Assembly: GCF_900100075.1 (NCBI RefSeq)
Contig: NZ_FNEG01000002.1
Coordinates: forward strand, 310,001-374,000
Length of the DNA stretch: 64,000 nucleotides
Source of the DNA: Chryseobacterium jejuense
GTDB taxonomy: Bacteria > Bacteroidota > Bacteroidia > Flavobacteriales > Weeksellaceae
Direction of reading: 5' to 3'
Made by a program: the position numbers and the translations under genes. Shown piece after piece: positions 25,913-35,850 of this stretch; position 1 is the first letter of the stretch; every line of letters starts with the position of its first letter. The notes below the pieces were generated by a model. It did no database searches. It worked only from the letters and a program-made list of their open reading frames with translations, and was not told where the DNA came from.

Positions 25913-28141
25913 TTATTTTACAGGCTTACTTCCCATTACAAATCTCAGTTCGCCACCGTTCATGATATCACTGTGGTTCAGCTCCCAGCTTTTGTACTCT
26001 TTCCCGTTCAGGAACATTTTCTGTACATAGATATTTTTATCTGAAATTTTATCTGCAACTACTGTGAATGTTTTCCCATTTTCCAGCTGTAATGAAGCTT
26101 TTGGGAATTGAGGAGCTCCAATGGCATAAACCGGTTTTCCTGGCGTTACAGGATAGAATCCTAATGAAGAGAAAATATACCATGCTGACATTTGTCCGCA
26201 GTCTTCGTTATTCACAATTCCATCCGGTTTGGCTGCATACATATTATCACGGATGTATTTTACCATTTTCTGAGTCTTATAAGGGCTTCCGGCATAATTG
26301 TACAGATAAGGAACATGATGTCCCGGCTCATCTCCAAATCCTAAAGATCCGATGAATCCTGAAATGTCCACATGCTGCTCTCCTTCCATCTTAAGATCTT
26401 CAGAAAATGTCTTATCCAGTTTTTCTTCAAATCCTTTCTTGCCACCATACAAATTCATCATTTCATCAATCTGATGGGGAACAAAGAAATCATAAGCCCA
26501 GATATTTCCTGAAACCCAATGTGGCTGAAGCTTTTTCCAGTCATTAAGGGTAAAGTCTGCTAAGAATTTACCATCTTTCTGCCTTGGCCAAAAGTGATTA
26601 TTTTCTTTATTAAACGTATTCAGGAAGTTCATTGAACGTTTTTTATACACTTCTGCTTCATTTTTCTTTCCTAGCTTTTCTGCCAGCTGCTGGATACACC
26701 AGTCGTCATAAGAATATTCTAAGGTTGCAGAAACAGAAGCTCCGTTTTCTGAAGGGGTGTAGCCTAATTTAATATAATCGTTAAGACCTCCGCCTCCATC
26801 GCTGCTGCTCATTTTATCAGTAAGAGAAGCATCTTTCATGGCTGCAAATGCTTTTTCAGCATCAATACCCGGAACTCCTTTTGAAATAGCATCCCAAATC
26901 ACGGACGCACTGTGATAACCTAACATACAGAAATTATCATATCCACATAGTTCCCAAATTGGCATGTGATCCTTACGATCCGTATATCTGCTGATAAGAG
27001 AGTTGGCAAATTCTTTAGTATGTTTCTGGTCCATAATGGTCAGTAACGGGTGAGTTGCTCTGAATCCGTCCCAATAAGAATAAGTACTGTAGTTGGTAAA
27101 CCATTTCGTATTCATATTTTCCTGAGCAGCTACATAGTCTCCGTTCACATCCATATAAAGGTTCGGAGCGATAAATGTATGGTAAACCCCTGTGTAGAAT
27201 ATCTTTCTCTGATTATCTGTGCCTCCGGTTACCTGAAATCTTCCAATAAGATCTCTCCAGGTCTTTTGTGCGGTTTCTTTCGCTTTTGCAAAATCCACAT
27301 TTTTTGCTTCTGTATCAAAATTTTCCTGAGCATTTTCTGTACTTACAGGAGATAAAGACACTTTCACTTCAATACTTTCCTGATCTTCAGTAGCGAATCT
27401 TACAAAGGCTTTAGCATCTTTAGCCAATGCAATTTTTTCGTTGTCTTTTATTTTCCCTTCAGCATAAACCCCATAAGATTTAAATGGTTTGGAAAACTCC
27501 ATCACGAAATAGGCAAATCTCTTCCCGCCCCAGCCATTGCTGTAGCAATATCCTTTGATTTTATTATTCCCTTCTACACTTACCAACGTGTGATAGATAT
27601 TTCCGAAGATTTTATTCGTAGGATCAATAATAATATTGGCCTCATCCGTCTTCGGGAAGGTATATTTATGGAACCCTACTCTTGGAGAAGTCGTAAGTTC
27701 TGCTTTAATTCCATAACTATCTAGCATTACAGAATAATATCCCGGTACTGCAGTCTCTTTATCATGAGTGAAAGTTGAACGGTATCCTGTTTCAGGCTTA
27801 TCTTCTGACCCCGGAACCATTTTTACCTGCCCTACTGTTGGCATTACCAGAATATCACCAAGATCTGCCCAACCTGTTCCACTAAGGTGGTTATGACTGA
27901 ATCCCATAATCGTTTTACTGCTGTAATGATATCCGGAACACCAGTCCCAGTCTCCACTTTTGGTATTCTGATCCGGGCTCAGCTGAATCATTCCGAATGG
28001 TGTAGTAGCTCCCGGAAATGTATGTCCGTGTCCCCCTGTTCCAATGAACGGATCTACCCAGGATAAAACATCGTTTTTATTTTGGGCATTCGCAATGGAA
28101 ATCAGCGAGGTAAAAAAACAGATCAGCAATTCTTTTTTCAT
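25913..28141 (-). CDS. GH92 alpha-1,2/1,3-mannosidase
   Basis: 742 aa, signal peptide MKKELLICFFTSLISIANAQ. Family blocks: VDPFIGTGGHGHTFPGATTP near residue 30, QLSPDQNTKSGDWDWCSGYH, SHNHLSGTGWADLGDILVMP, WDGFRATHPLLTI, and the catalytic-acid block GFGDEPGHHVPYLYNYAG with Glu605, then NNEDCGQMSAWYIFSSLG with the candidate base. With its Glu intact and the GDEPGHH form it resembles classical GH92 alpha-mannosidases of high-mannose loci; whether alpha-1,2 or 1,3 is preferred cannot be settled here. Periplasmic. Second gene block of the enzyme operon, between GH130 and GH125. Confidence 0.92.
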   Translation of the reverse strand: MKKELLICFFTSLISIANAQNKNDVLSWVDPFIGTGGHGHTFPGATTPFGMIQLSPDQNTKSGDWDWCSGYHYSSKTIMGFSHNHLSGTGWADLGDILVMPTVGQVKMVPGSEDKPETGYRSTFTHDKETAVPGYYSVMLDSYGIKAELTTSPRVGFHKYTFPKTDEANIIIDPTNKIFGNIYHTLVSVEGNNKIKGYCYSNGWGGKRFAYFVMEFSKPFKSYGVYAEGKIKDNEKIALAKDAKAFVRFATEDQESIEVKVSLSPVSTENAQENFDTEAKNVDFAKAKETAQKTWRDLIGRFQVTGGTDNQRKIFYTGVYHTFIAPNLYMDVNGDYVAAQENMNTKWFTNYSTYSYWDGFRATHPLLTIMDQKHTKEFANSLISRYTDRKDHMPIWELCGYDNFCMLGYHSASVIWDAISKGVPGIDAEKAFAAMKDASLTDKMSSSDGGGGLNDYIKLGYTPSENGASVSATLEYSYDDWCIQQLAEKLGKKNEAEVYKKRSMNFLNTFNKENNHFWPRQKDGKFLADFTLNDWKKLQPHWVSGNIWAYDFFVPHQIDEMMNLYGGKKGFEEKLDKTFSEDLKMEGEQHVDISGFIGSLGFGDEPGHHVPYLYNYAGSPYKTQKMVKYIRDNMYAAKPDGIVNNEDCGQMSAWYIFSSLGFYPVTPGKPVYAIGAPQFPKASLQLENGKTFTVVADKISDKNIYVQKMFLNGKEYKSWELNHSDIMNGGELRFVMGSKPVK

Positions 28142-28263
28142 GATAAGAGAGTATCAGGGATTTTTTAATTTAAAAGTTTGTTTAAAAATATGAAAACCAT
28201 TACAAAAATCCCAAAAAGGAGAGAAATTAAACTATTTATCATATTTTTTTAATCTGGGTCTAT

Positions 28264-29235
28264 CTAGATTGAATTCTTTTTCATAAAATCAATAATTTCT
28301 GAAATATATCCAAAGGCAATAGCCACTACAGTATCGGCTGCGCCATAATATACTGTTACTTTGTCTCCTTCCGTTAAGGCCGCACAAGGGAAAACGACAT
28401 TAGGAACATCTCCTGCCAGTTCATATAGCTCTGCAGGAGCCAATAAATATGGTTTTGTTCTGTACAATACTTTTGAGGGATCTTCAAGGTCAAGCAAAGC
28501 TGCTCCCATAGAATATCTAAACCCGTTACAGGTATTGATAACTCCATGATAAAAAAGCAGCCATCCTTCTTCTGTTTTAATAGGAACCGGCCCGCCACCA
28601 ATCTTCGTGCATTGCCATGCGCTGTCTGCAAAAGGAGTAACTTTCATCACGCAACGGTGCTCGCCCCAATACTTCATATCAGGACTATAGCTGATATAGA
28701 TGTCTCCGAATGGGGTATGTCCATTATCACTAGGACGGCTCAACATCGCATATTTACCATTGATTTTTTCCGGGAAAAGAACTCCGTTTCTGTTGAAAGG
28801 AAGAAATGCATTTTCACATTGGAAAAATTCTTTAAAATCAAAAGTATATCCAATTCCGATGGTTGGTCCGTTGTATCCGTTGCACCATGTGATCCAGTAA
28901 CGGTCTTCTATAAAGGTAACGCGTGGATCATATTTATAATCGGATTCAATCATATCGGTATTTCCGGCCTGCATTTCAATAGGATCATGGTTGATATCCC
29001 AATTGATTCCATCTTTACTGAACCCTGCGAAAATGTTCATCTGCACGGCTTTATTGTCGCAACGGAACACTCCGGCAAAACCATCTTTAAAAGGAATTAC
29101 GGCACTGTTGAATATACTGTTGGAGGTAGGTATTGCATATCTGTTAATGATCGGGTTTTCGGAAAACCTCCACATGATATCATTACAATCTTCCGGGCGA
29201 TCCTGCCAAGGAATCATTACTGATTGAGCTGTCAT
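28264..29235 (-). CDS. GH130 beta-1,4-mannosyl-N-acetylglucosamine phosphorylase
   Basis: 323 aa, no signal peptide, so cytoplasmic. Five-bladed propeller phosphorylase of GH130. Blocks seen: [33 protein letters not shown], the [20 protein letters not shown] block with the Asp-Pro-Arg signature, [19 protein letters not shown], and [19 protein letters not shown] with phosphate-binding candidates. GH130 members in Bacteroides N-glycan loci convert Man-beta-1,4-GlcNAc plus phosphate to mannose-1-phosphate and GlcNAc; gene context (next to an MFS carrier and endoglycosidases) supports that over mannan-oligosaccharide activity. Confidence 0.9.
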   Translation of the reverse strand: MTAQSVMIPWQDRPEDCNDIMWRFSENPIINRYAIPTSNSIFNSAVIPFKDGFAGVFRCDNKAVQMNIFAGFSKDGINWDINHDPIEMQAGNTDMIESDYKYDPRVTFIEDRYWITWCNGYNGPTIGIGYTFDFKEFFQCENAFLPFNRNGVLFPEKINGKYAMLSRPSDNGHTPFGDIYISYSPDMKYWGEHRCVMKVTPFADSAWQCTKIGGGPVPIKTEEGWLLFYHGVINTCNGFRYSMGAALLDLEDPSKVLYRTKPYLLAPAELYELAGDVPNVVFPCAALTEGDKVTVYYGAADTVVAIAFGYISEIIDFMKKNSI

Positions 29236-29270
29236 AAAGTATTTTTACTTTTTTATTTAAAATTTGTTTA

Positions 29271-30569
29271 TTAATTGATTGGTTCTTCTTTCTGATTTTC
29301 TGAATACGGGAAAGGAACAAACAGGGTGACAAGAAATGCAGGAATTGTAGCAATCAGCACCCAGATAAAGAACATTTTATATCCAATCCAGTCACTAATC
29401 ATCCCACTGAACATTCCCGGAATCATTACTCCCAGATTCATAATTCCTGTGGCAAAGGCATAATGGGCTGTTTTATGTTTTCCGGGAGCAATCTGTTGCA
29501 TCATATAAAGCATTAGCCCCACAAAACCGAATCCATAGCCGAAGTATTCTACCACTACAGCAACTCCTACGGGTAAAAGATCAATTGGCTGATAATAAGC
29601 TAATAATGCATATACCACAAATGGAATATTGAATGCACAGCACAGCCATATTAAAGATTTTTTTAATCCGCGGGCTGAAATAAAATATCCAGCTAAAACA
29701 GATCCCAGAATAAATGCTGCCGAACCATATGTTCCATAGATAAGCCCGATATCTGAAGTTGATAATCCTAGTCCTCCTGAAGTTCTTGGTGCTTTAAAAA
29801 ATAAAGGTGCAATTTTGATGGCAAAACCTTCTGCAAAGCGGTACAGGATAATGAACAGGATACACCACAGTATCTTCTTTTTGGTAAAGAAAGAGGTAAT
29901 GACTTCCAATAATTCTGCACGGACATTTCCTGCAGTCTTTTCATCTTTCTGAACCTCTTTATCTTCTTTAGGCAAAATCAGATAGTGATAAATGGCTAAT
30001 GCAAAGAATAATAATGCATAGATTACCATGATAATCATCCAGGCATGGGTAACACCTTTTGTTTTTTCTAAAACTCCGGCCACATACACTAAAGCTCCAC
30101 TGCTGATAATCTTAGCAAGGTTATAAAATGCGCCCTGCCAGCCAATGTATTTAGCCTGTTCCTTATTGCTAAGAAAACCAATATAAGTTCCGTCTGCTAC
30201 TACATCATGGGTAGCTCCACAAAATGCAACTACGGCAAAAAGAGCAATACTGTATTTGAAAAAGTCATGCATAGGCAGACTTAATGCAACTAGAGCAAAC
30301 AGAATTCCTATGGCAAACTGGGTAGCAACAACAAAGAATTTTTTAGTTTTATAGATTTCCAGAAAAGGGCTCCAGAGTGGCTTTAACGTCCATGAAAACA
30401 TGACAAGAGCTGTCCAGAAAGTAATCTGTGAATCCGAAACGCCCATATCTTTATACATGATTCCTGAAACCGCATTAATGGTTACAAAGGGTACACCCAT
30501 TGCAAAATATAATGTGGATATCCAGAGAATTGGCTGAATCCGACGGGTTCCGGAGTTGTTTTTTCCCAT
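29271..30569 (-). CDS. MFS sugar transporter of the N-glycan PUL
   Basis: 432 aa with about 12 hydrophobic helices and a charged central loop near residues 200-215 (LPKEDKEVQKDEKT), typical of the major facilitator superfamily. Begins LWISTLYFAMGVPFVTINAVSG, like the AmpG-like carriers located beside GH130 genes in Bacteroidota. Likely imports Man-GlcNAc from the periplasm so that the neighbouring cytoplasmic phosphorylase can use it (inference from position). Ends 35 nt before GH130 and starts after a 155-nt structured gap behind SusD. Confidence 0.85.
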   Translation of the reverse strand: MGKNNSGTRRIQPILWISTLYFAMGVPFVTINAVSGIMYKDMGVSDSQITFWTALVMFSWTLKPLWSPFLEIYKTKKFFVVATQFAIGILFALVALSLPMHDFFKYSIALFAVVAFCGATHDVVADGTYIGFLSNKEQAKYIGWQGAFYNLAKIISSGALVYVAGVLEKTKGVTHAWMIIMVIYALLFFALAIYHYLILPKEDKEVQKDEKTAGNVRAELLEVITSFFTKKKILWCILFIILYRFAEGFAIKIAPLFFKAPRTSGGLGLSTSDIGLIYGTYGSAAFILGSVLAGYFISARGLKKSLIWLCCAFNIPFVVYALLAYYQPIDLLPVGVAVVVEYFGYGFGFVGLMLYMMQQIAPGKHKTAHYAFATGIMNLGVMIPGMFSGMISDWIGYKMFFIWVLIATIPAFLVTLFVPFPYSENQKEEPIN

Positions 30570-30596
30570 ATTTAAAAATAAAATTCAAAAAGAAAA

Positions 30597-30701
30597 AGAG
30601 AACATCTCAAGGTTCATTCCAGCTAAAAACGAAACTATAAATTTTTTGAAGGTCCTACGCCTACCTCCTGCCTGAATGATTATCCTTTATGAGATGTCTC
30701 T
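30597..30701 (-). promoter_or_regulatory. Structured RNA region between SusD and MFS genes
   Basis: Long-range stem AGAGAACATCTCA (30597-30609) / TGAGATGTCTCT (30690-30701, one-base bulge) encloses about 80 nt that holds a further possible small stem (GGT...ACC around 30652-30668). On the minus strand the closing arm is followed by a T-rich tract (TCTCTTTTTCTTTTTG), so it can act as a terminator/attenuator separating susCD from the enzyme genes. Confidence 0.45.
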
Positions 30702-30724
30702 GTATTGTGTGTTTTGCCTGTTGA

Positions 30725-32362
30725 TTATTTTTTATCCCACCAAAGCTTGGTTCCTCCGTTATCTGGGCCACCTAGTTGCTGAACAGCTTGTGCGTAATTA
30801 AAAGTGGAATTTTTTGTATCATTCGTGAACGGAATTCTTCTAATCATCTGATCTGTACTGATTAATCCGCCACTATCATTTTTTCTGACTTTGAATAAAA
30901 CCGGATATCCTGTTCTTCTTTGTTCAGCCCATGCTTCAGGACCATCCGGATAAAGAGCCAGCCATTTTTGAGTGATGATTCTTTCAAGTTTCTTTTCGTT
31001 AGAATCGCTGTTGTTCCAAGCAATTGTAATGGTACTTAATTGAGAATCTCCGGAAAGGATGTTATTGGCAGCATTTTTAGGATCAATATAAGGAGCTTCT
31101 GTAGAAACAGCGTCCGCCAAATAAGCCGTTACATCAGAACTTTTACCCCATTCCCCAAAAGATTGACTGACACCCGCTTGATAATTAGCTTGTGCATCAC
31201 CTGCCCCAGAATACCCTCTCAAAGCTGCTTCAGCTTTTAAAAACCAGGTTTCAGCAGCAGTAAATAATTTGAATTTTCCATCAGTACCAGAGAAATAATC
31301 TCCACTAGCAGATCTTGCAGCAGGTTGGGAATAACCACCATAGGTTGGTTTCCCATTAATTAAATCAATTCCTTGACGTATTCCTATATATTGTGGTTTA
31401 CCACCTACAATTGTTGCCGGATCTGTTGCCGGATTAGCGTACGCAGCAAGCCTGGGATCTTTAAAGCCATTCATATAAGCCATTATTGGAGCACCTATAT
31501 AACAGTCACCCCACGAATAGATAATAAAACTTAATTCATGCTGTCCAACACTTATCAATGCATTGTCTGCATTATCAGAGATTAATCCTGCGGACGAAGC
31601 AAAGACTTCCTCTGCATATTTTTTTGATTTTGCCGGATCAGCATAGCTCATACGCAAAGCAAATCTCAGTTTAAGAGAGTTGGCTAATTTTGCCCACTTG
31701 GCGATGTCTCCACCATAAATCAAATCTGCTTTTTTCACAACAGTTTTATCTTCTACATTCTGAGTTGCGGGAGTATTTTGTACTTTTTGCAAATCAGAAA
31801 TAGCGCTAGTAAGGTCATTAATAAAATTGTTGTAAGCGTCCTGCTGAGAATCAAAATCTGTAATCCCATTTGCATTAGGAGTATCATATTTACTATATAC
31901 TACAGGCCCATGGCGATCTGAAACTCTTGCCGCTGTAAGAATTTTTAATATTTTTTTAACTGCAAAAGTTGCTGTGAAATCTATTCCGGGATAGTTGTAT
32001 TTTGCCGCGTCATCTATGACAATAGAATTATTAAAAACATCACGCTGTCTTGCAATGATTCTATTGTTCCAGCCATCCATCATTAAATAAGTAAGATTAT
32101 TCGTTCCTCCATTAAACTGTGATGCTGTACTAAACATTCCACTAAACATATCTGCGTTGAGATTGGTCGCTAATTGGTAATCTGACTGAAAACCTCTTTG
32201 GATGTCTTTCATAGGATTTACAATGGCTGTAAAATCTGCATAAAAATTTTCCGGACCTCCAACTTTCTGCTGATTAAACTCTTCAAAGTCTCCGATACAA
32301 CTGGAGGCAGAAAAAAGCACGGCTACTCCAAGTATATAAGTTTTAATATTAATTATTTTCAT
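30725..32362 (-). CDS. SusD/RagB-family glycan-binding lipoprotein
   Basis: 545 aa, lipoprotein signal ending SASSCIGDFEEFN, so anchored to the outer membrane and surface exposed. Family features: NLNADMFSGMF early, tetratricopeptide-like helices (KWAKLANSLKLRFALRMSYA), WFLKAEAALRGY, ERIITQKWLALYPDGPEAWA and RTGYPVLFKV near the end, matching the SusD-like_2 type. It caps the SusC channel and binds the glycan. Only 15 nt separate it from susC, so the two are co-translated. The ligand is inferred from the PUL: high-mannose N-glycan. Confidence 0.92.
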   Translation of the reverse strand: MKIINIKTYILGVAVLFSASSCIGDFEEFNQQKVGGPENFYADFTAIVNPMKDIQRGFQSDYQLATNLNADMFSGMFSTASQFNGGTNNLTYLMMDGWNNRIIARQRDVFNNSIVIDDAAKYNYPGIDFTATFAVKKILKILTAARVSDRHGPVVYSKYDTPNANGITDFDSQQDAYNNFINDLTSAISDLQKVQNTPATQNVEDKTVVKKADLIYGGDIAKWAKLANSLKLRFALRMSYADPAKSKKYAEEVFASSAGLISDNADNALISVGQHELSFIIYSWGDCYIGAPIMAYMNGFKDPRLAAYANPATDPATIVGGKPQYIGIRQGIDLINGKPTYGGYSQPAARSASGDYFSGTDGKFKLFTAAETWFLKAEAALRGYSGAGDAQANYQAGVSQSFGEWGKSSDVTAYLADAVSTEAPYIDPKNAANNILSGDSQLSTITIAWNNSDSNEKKLERIITQKWLALYPDGPEAWAEQRRTGYPVLFKVRKNDSGGLISTDQMIRRIPFTNDTKNSTFNYAQAVQQLGGPDNGGTKLWWDKK

Positions 32363-32377
32363 TGTTGTATTATATAT

Positions 32378-35338
32378 TTAGAAGTTAGCTTTTAATGATA
32401 ATCCGATAGATCTTGTAATAGGTATACCAAAAGAATCTACTCCTACACCACCGGGTGTGTTTCCTGAAACCTGTTCAGGATCAAATGGTGCTTTTTTATA
32501 AAAGAAAAATAGATTTGTTCCCACTATACTTACCGTTGCATTCCTTAGGTAGCTAGATTTGATATCAAAAGTATATCCTATAGATGCCTGACGCAGCCTT
32601 ACAGTGGTCGCACTATAGATATAGGCTTCATCAATTCCTGCTCCTTCCTGATTTGCTCCTACCGCTTTATAATAAGCTTGTGCATCAGTTAACCCAGTAT
32701 AGGCAGCGCCTGCATTTGGTGTTCCTGGTGCATATACCGCATTCGGAATAGAGACTCCCCCAGCATCTCTGGCAGAAGCACTGTTCTGACTTACCCCAAG
32801 CATATCATTTGCTTTTTCTGTAAGAGATAGGACTTGACCGCCAAATTTTCCATCAATCAGAAAAGAAATTCCCAGTTTTCCAATATTAAAAGAGTTATTA
32901 AATCCTAACATAAATTTAGGATTAGGATTCCCTAAATAACCAATTTGTTTATCTGCCATAGGTTTTCCATCAGCATCTACTAAAATTCGCCCCTGATCAT
33001 CTCTCAAAAATTTAACCCCATAGATGTCTCCGAAAGATCCGCCCAACTTAAGTTTTGTATAAACACCACCACCCGTAAGTGCAAGAAGCTGATTTTCAAG
33101 ACCACTAAGCCTAGAAGGGAATAATTCTACAATTTTATTTTTGTTTGCAGAACCATTTAAATTAGCCGTCCAGCCAAATTTTTCCGAATCAAATATTTTA
33201 TAGGATAGAGAAGCTTCAAAACCTGTATTTTGTATTTTTCCGGCATTTATATAATAGGAACCGGATGGTAAACCTCCTAAGTTAGAGTCAATATTAAGTG
33301 CTAAAAGCTGGTTGGAAGCATTGGAATTGTAATAGGTGATATCAAAACTTAAACGGTTTTTAAACAATCTTAGTTCAGTTCCAGCTTCAAAAGTCTTATT
33401 AAGTTCTGGTTTTACAAATAATTCCTTGTAAGCAGGATTTGTTACAAGTGAATATTTAGGTTTTACAATTTGACCAGCATCAACATTGTATCCATAAACA
33501 CTATTATATGGAATCATAGCCGTTGTTAAATTTGCGGGCAGTCCTAATCCTACTGTAGCATAGGACCCTCTTATTTTCCAAAAGCTAATGGTTTCAGGAA
33601 GTTTAAAGATTGAAGATAATACAGCGTTAGCACCCACAGATTCATAATCATATCCACTGGTTCCTGTATAAGCCAAAGTGGAATCCCAGTCATTTCTAAA
33701 AGTCATATCCACAAAGAACATATTCTTATACCCCAAGGATGCACTTGCAAAAATCGACTGTATTTGTTTTTTGGTACTGTAGCTTATATTATGAAAACCA
33801 TCTCCTACTCCTCTATCTACATTCCACTGCAGATTACTGATGGTAAATAAATTTGGGATCGCTAAATAAGCATTATCAATTTCAGTTACTGTATTTCTTG
33901 AGGTATTGATACTTCCACCCACCGTAAAATCTAATGAAATATCTTCGCTTAATTTTGGACTCCCTACTAATAAAACATCACCATAAGTAGAAGAGTTTTC
34001 GTATTTGTTTTGAAGAAATCTTCCATTTTCTCCATTGCTCGTTATCAGAATTGGATCCGAATAGGCCGAAACACCTCTTTGGCTATCTGTAATATTCCAG
34101 CTATAGTTCCCTCTTACTCTCGCTGATAGCCACGGATTGATTTGATAGGCCAATGATAAAGCACTATATGTATTTTTGTTATTAACAGCAACTTTATTTC
34201 TGTTTAATACCCAATAAGGGTTTTGTGTTGCAGGATTACCATTAAATTTTCCATCTGCTCCTATAGCCCACCAATTCTGAGCAGGTAATAATCTTTTTTT
34301 GTCTATAAAAGAATAGTTACTATTATTATATTGATCAAAATCTACTCCTCTTGGCAACCAGTATAAACTCACTAACGGTGAAAAAGAAATACCAGGAGTC
34401 TGTCTGTTGATACTATTTTGTATAGAACCAATAAAATTAGCATCCAATGTTAATTTATCATTCAGGTATTTACTGGAATTTCTAAAGGAGACATTGTACT
34501 GATCGAAATACGAAGAAGGAACAATCCCTTTATTAGTGGTATTTCCTATGGAGAAATAATTCGTTGATTTTTCGGTACCTGATTGGAAAGAAAGGCTATT
34601 AACCCATGTTGTACCAGTTTGTAAAAAATCTTTCAGATGATCCTTAGAAGCTCCTTTCGCACCCCAGCTTTCATTGGATAGACCAGGTGTTTGTCCAGAG
34701 ACTGAGGGGTCATAAGACAGATAACTATGCTGTAATTTAGGAAGACTATATGCCTGATCTACTGTAAAACTAGTATTGTAACTTATAGAGCTTTTACCTA
34801 CTTTTCCTTTTTTAGTGGTAATCAGAATAACACCATTTCCCCCAATAGAGCCATAAAGTGCGGAAGCGGAAGCTCCTTTTAAGAAGTTGATGCTTTCAAT
34901 ATCATCTGGATTGATGGAACTTAAAACATCTCCCGCATCTGGCATTGTAGAATATTGGCTGGCCTCAGCAGACTTCCCAACACTGTTAATAATGGGAATA
35001 CCATCTATTACATATAGAGGCTGACTGCTACTTGCTGATTTATTTCCTCTCATTAAAACCCTAACCGAGCTTCCTACACCGTTAGTTCTATTGATCTGTA
35101 CATTGGAAACTTTTCCACTGATGGAGTTTAAAAAATTGGGCGTTTTTACTTCCGTCAGCTCATCTCCGCCAATCTGCTGGCTGGAATAAGTAAGAGCGCG
35201 GGCCTGCCTTTTAATCCCCAAAGAGGTGACTACGACCTCCTGAATATCGGTTGTCTTAGTAGTGTCGGCCGCTTTTTTTTCCTGTGCAGTGGCAGAAAGG
35301 GAAAAAACAAATAGAACCGGTATAACTGCTTTTCTCAT
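32378..35338 (-). CDS. SusC/RagA-family TonB-dependent outer membrane transporter
   Basis: 986 aa. Short signal peptide (MRKAVIPVLFVFSLSATAQ), then after only about 15 residues the TonB-box-like DIQEVVVTSLGIKRQ and the plug: SGKVSNVQINRTNGVGSSVR, PLYVIDGIPIINS, GASASALYGSIGGNGVILIT, all SusC signatures. Barrel follows to the terminal ...SIGLSLKANF. It lacks the carboxypeptidase-like N-terminal extension that most SusC proteins have; the length fits the short type. Imports the glycan released outside, powered by TonB. First gene of the PUL transcript; upstream gap of 512 nt. Confidence 0.93.
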   Translation of the reverse strand: MRKAVIPVLFVFSLSATAQEKKAADTTKTTDIQEVVVTSLGIKRQARALTYSSQQIGGDELTEVKTPNFLNSISGKVSNVQINRTNGVGSSVRVLMRGNKSASSSQPLYVIDGIPIINSVGKSAEASQYSTMPDAGDVLSSINPDDIESINFLKGASASALYGSIGGNGVILITTKKGKVGKSSISYNTSFTVDQAYSLPKLQHSYLSYDPSVSGQTPGLSNESWGAKGASKDHLKDFLQTGTTWVNSLSFQSGTEKSTNYFSIGNTTNKGIVPSSYFDQYNVSFRNSSKYLNDKLTLDANFIGSIQNSINRQTPGISFSPLVSLYWLPRGVDFDQYNNSNYSFIDKKRLLPAQNWWAIGADGKFNGNPATQNPYWVLNRNKVAVNNKNTYSALSLAYQINPWLSARVRGNYSWNITDSQRGVSAYSDPILITSNGENGRFLQNKYENSSTYGDVLLVGSPKLSEDISLDFTVGGSINTSRNTVTEIDNAYLAIPNLFTISNLQWNVDRGVGDGFHNISYSTKKQIQSIFASASLGYKNMFFVDMTFRNDWDSTLAYTGTSGYDYESVGANAVLSSIFKLPETISFWKIRGSYATVGLGLPANLTTAMIPYNSVYGYNVDAGQIVKPKYSLVTNPAYKELFVKPELNKTFEAGTELRLFKNRLSFDITYYNSNASNQLLALNIDSNLGGLPSGSYYINAGKIQNTGFEASLSYKIFDSEKFGWTANLNGSANKNKIVELFPSRLSGLENQLLALTGGGVYTKLKLGGSFGDIYGVKFLRDDQGRILVDADGKPMADKQIGYLGNPNPKFMLGFNNSFNIGKLGISFLIDGKFGGQVLSLTEKANDMLGVSQNSASARDAGGVSIPNAVYAPGTPNAGAAYTGLTDAQAYYKAVGANQEGAGIDEAYIYSATTVRLRQASIGYTFDIKSSYLRNATVSIVGTNLFFFYKKAPFDPEQVSGNTPGGVGVDSFGIPITRSIGLSLKANF

Positions 35339-35850
35339 AAGGTTTAGATTAGTTAGATTTAATTGAGAATCAATGACATTACTTCAGATTTTAATACCCA
35401 AAAGTTTATTGTTTTTTTAGCAACCTTTTGCAGTTTATGTATTAAATTATTTAAAGTTTTGTTAAGATTTAATTCACATTAACAAATCTAAATTTTGTGA
35501 ACAGTCTGATATAATACTATTTTATCATAAAACGATATTATTTTTTCAGCCGATTAATCAAACTATAAATAACAACCTGTTTATCAACAAATTAAAACAA
35601 AATCAAAACAATCAAAAAAAGGAGAATTATTTTATGTTTTTTTATTTTGAATAAGAAAAATACAATCTAGAAATTGACCGTATTTTGAAACAGAAAAGTG
35701 AACAATAATAGAGCTGAACATCGGTTTTAACATAGGGTCTCTTCACTCCACTTCTGAATTACGTTCGCAGGCCTTCCGTCTGTATTCAGAATGACAGAAG
35801 GATTTTATGAAAAACTTTCAAGCAGTAAAAAAGAAATATCTGAAAAGAAA
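35339..35850. other. 512-nt intergenic region upstream of susC
   Basis: Very AT-rich and without credible genes. On the minus strand a TAGATTTG box (35483-35490) fits the -7 consensus for the PUL promoter, with a leader of about 145 nt; no clear -33. Toward the AraC gene there is a GC-richer patch with inverted arms TTCTGAAT (35752-35759) and ATTCAGAA (35784-35791), which looks like a dispersed intergenic repeat. Confidence 0.45.
35483..35490 (-). promoter_or_regulatory. Candidate -7 box of the PUL promoter
   Basis: TAGATTTG on the minus strand, a match to TAnnTTTG, about 145 nt upstream of susC. No recognisable -33 at the usual distance, as expected if an activator (the AraC protein) is needed. 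Confidence 0.35.

Noticed and set aside
28546-29223. 225-codon open frame on the plus strand, antisense to the GH130 gene
   Set aside because: It lies wholly inside a clear GH130 gene, its translation resembles no family, and it is explained by codon bias of the opposite strand.
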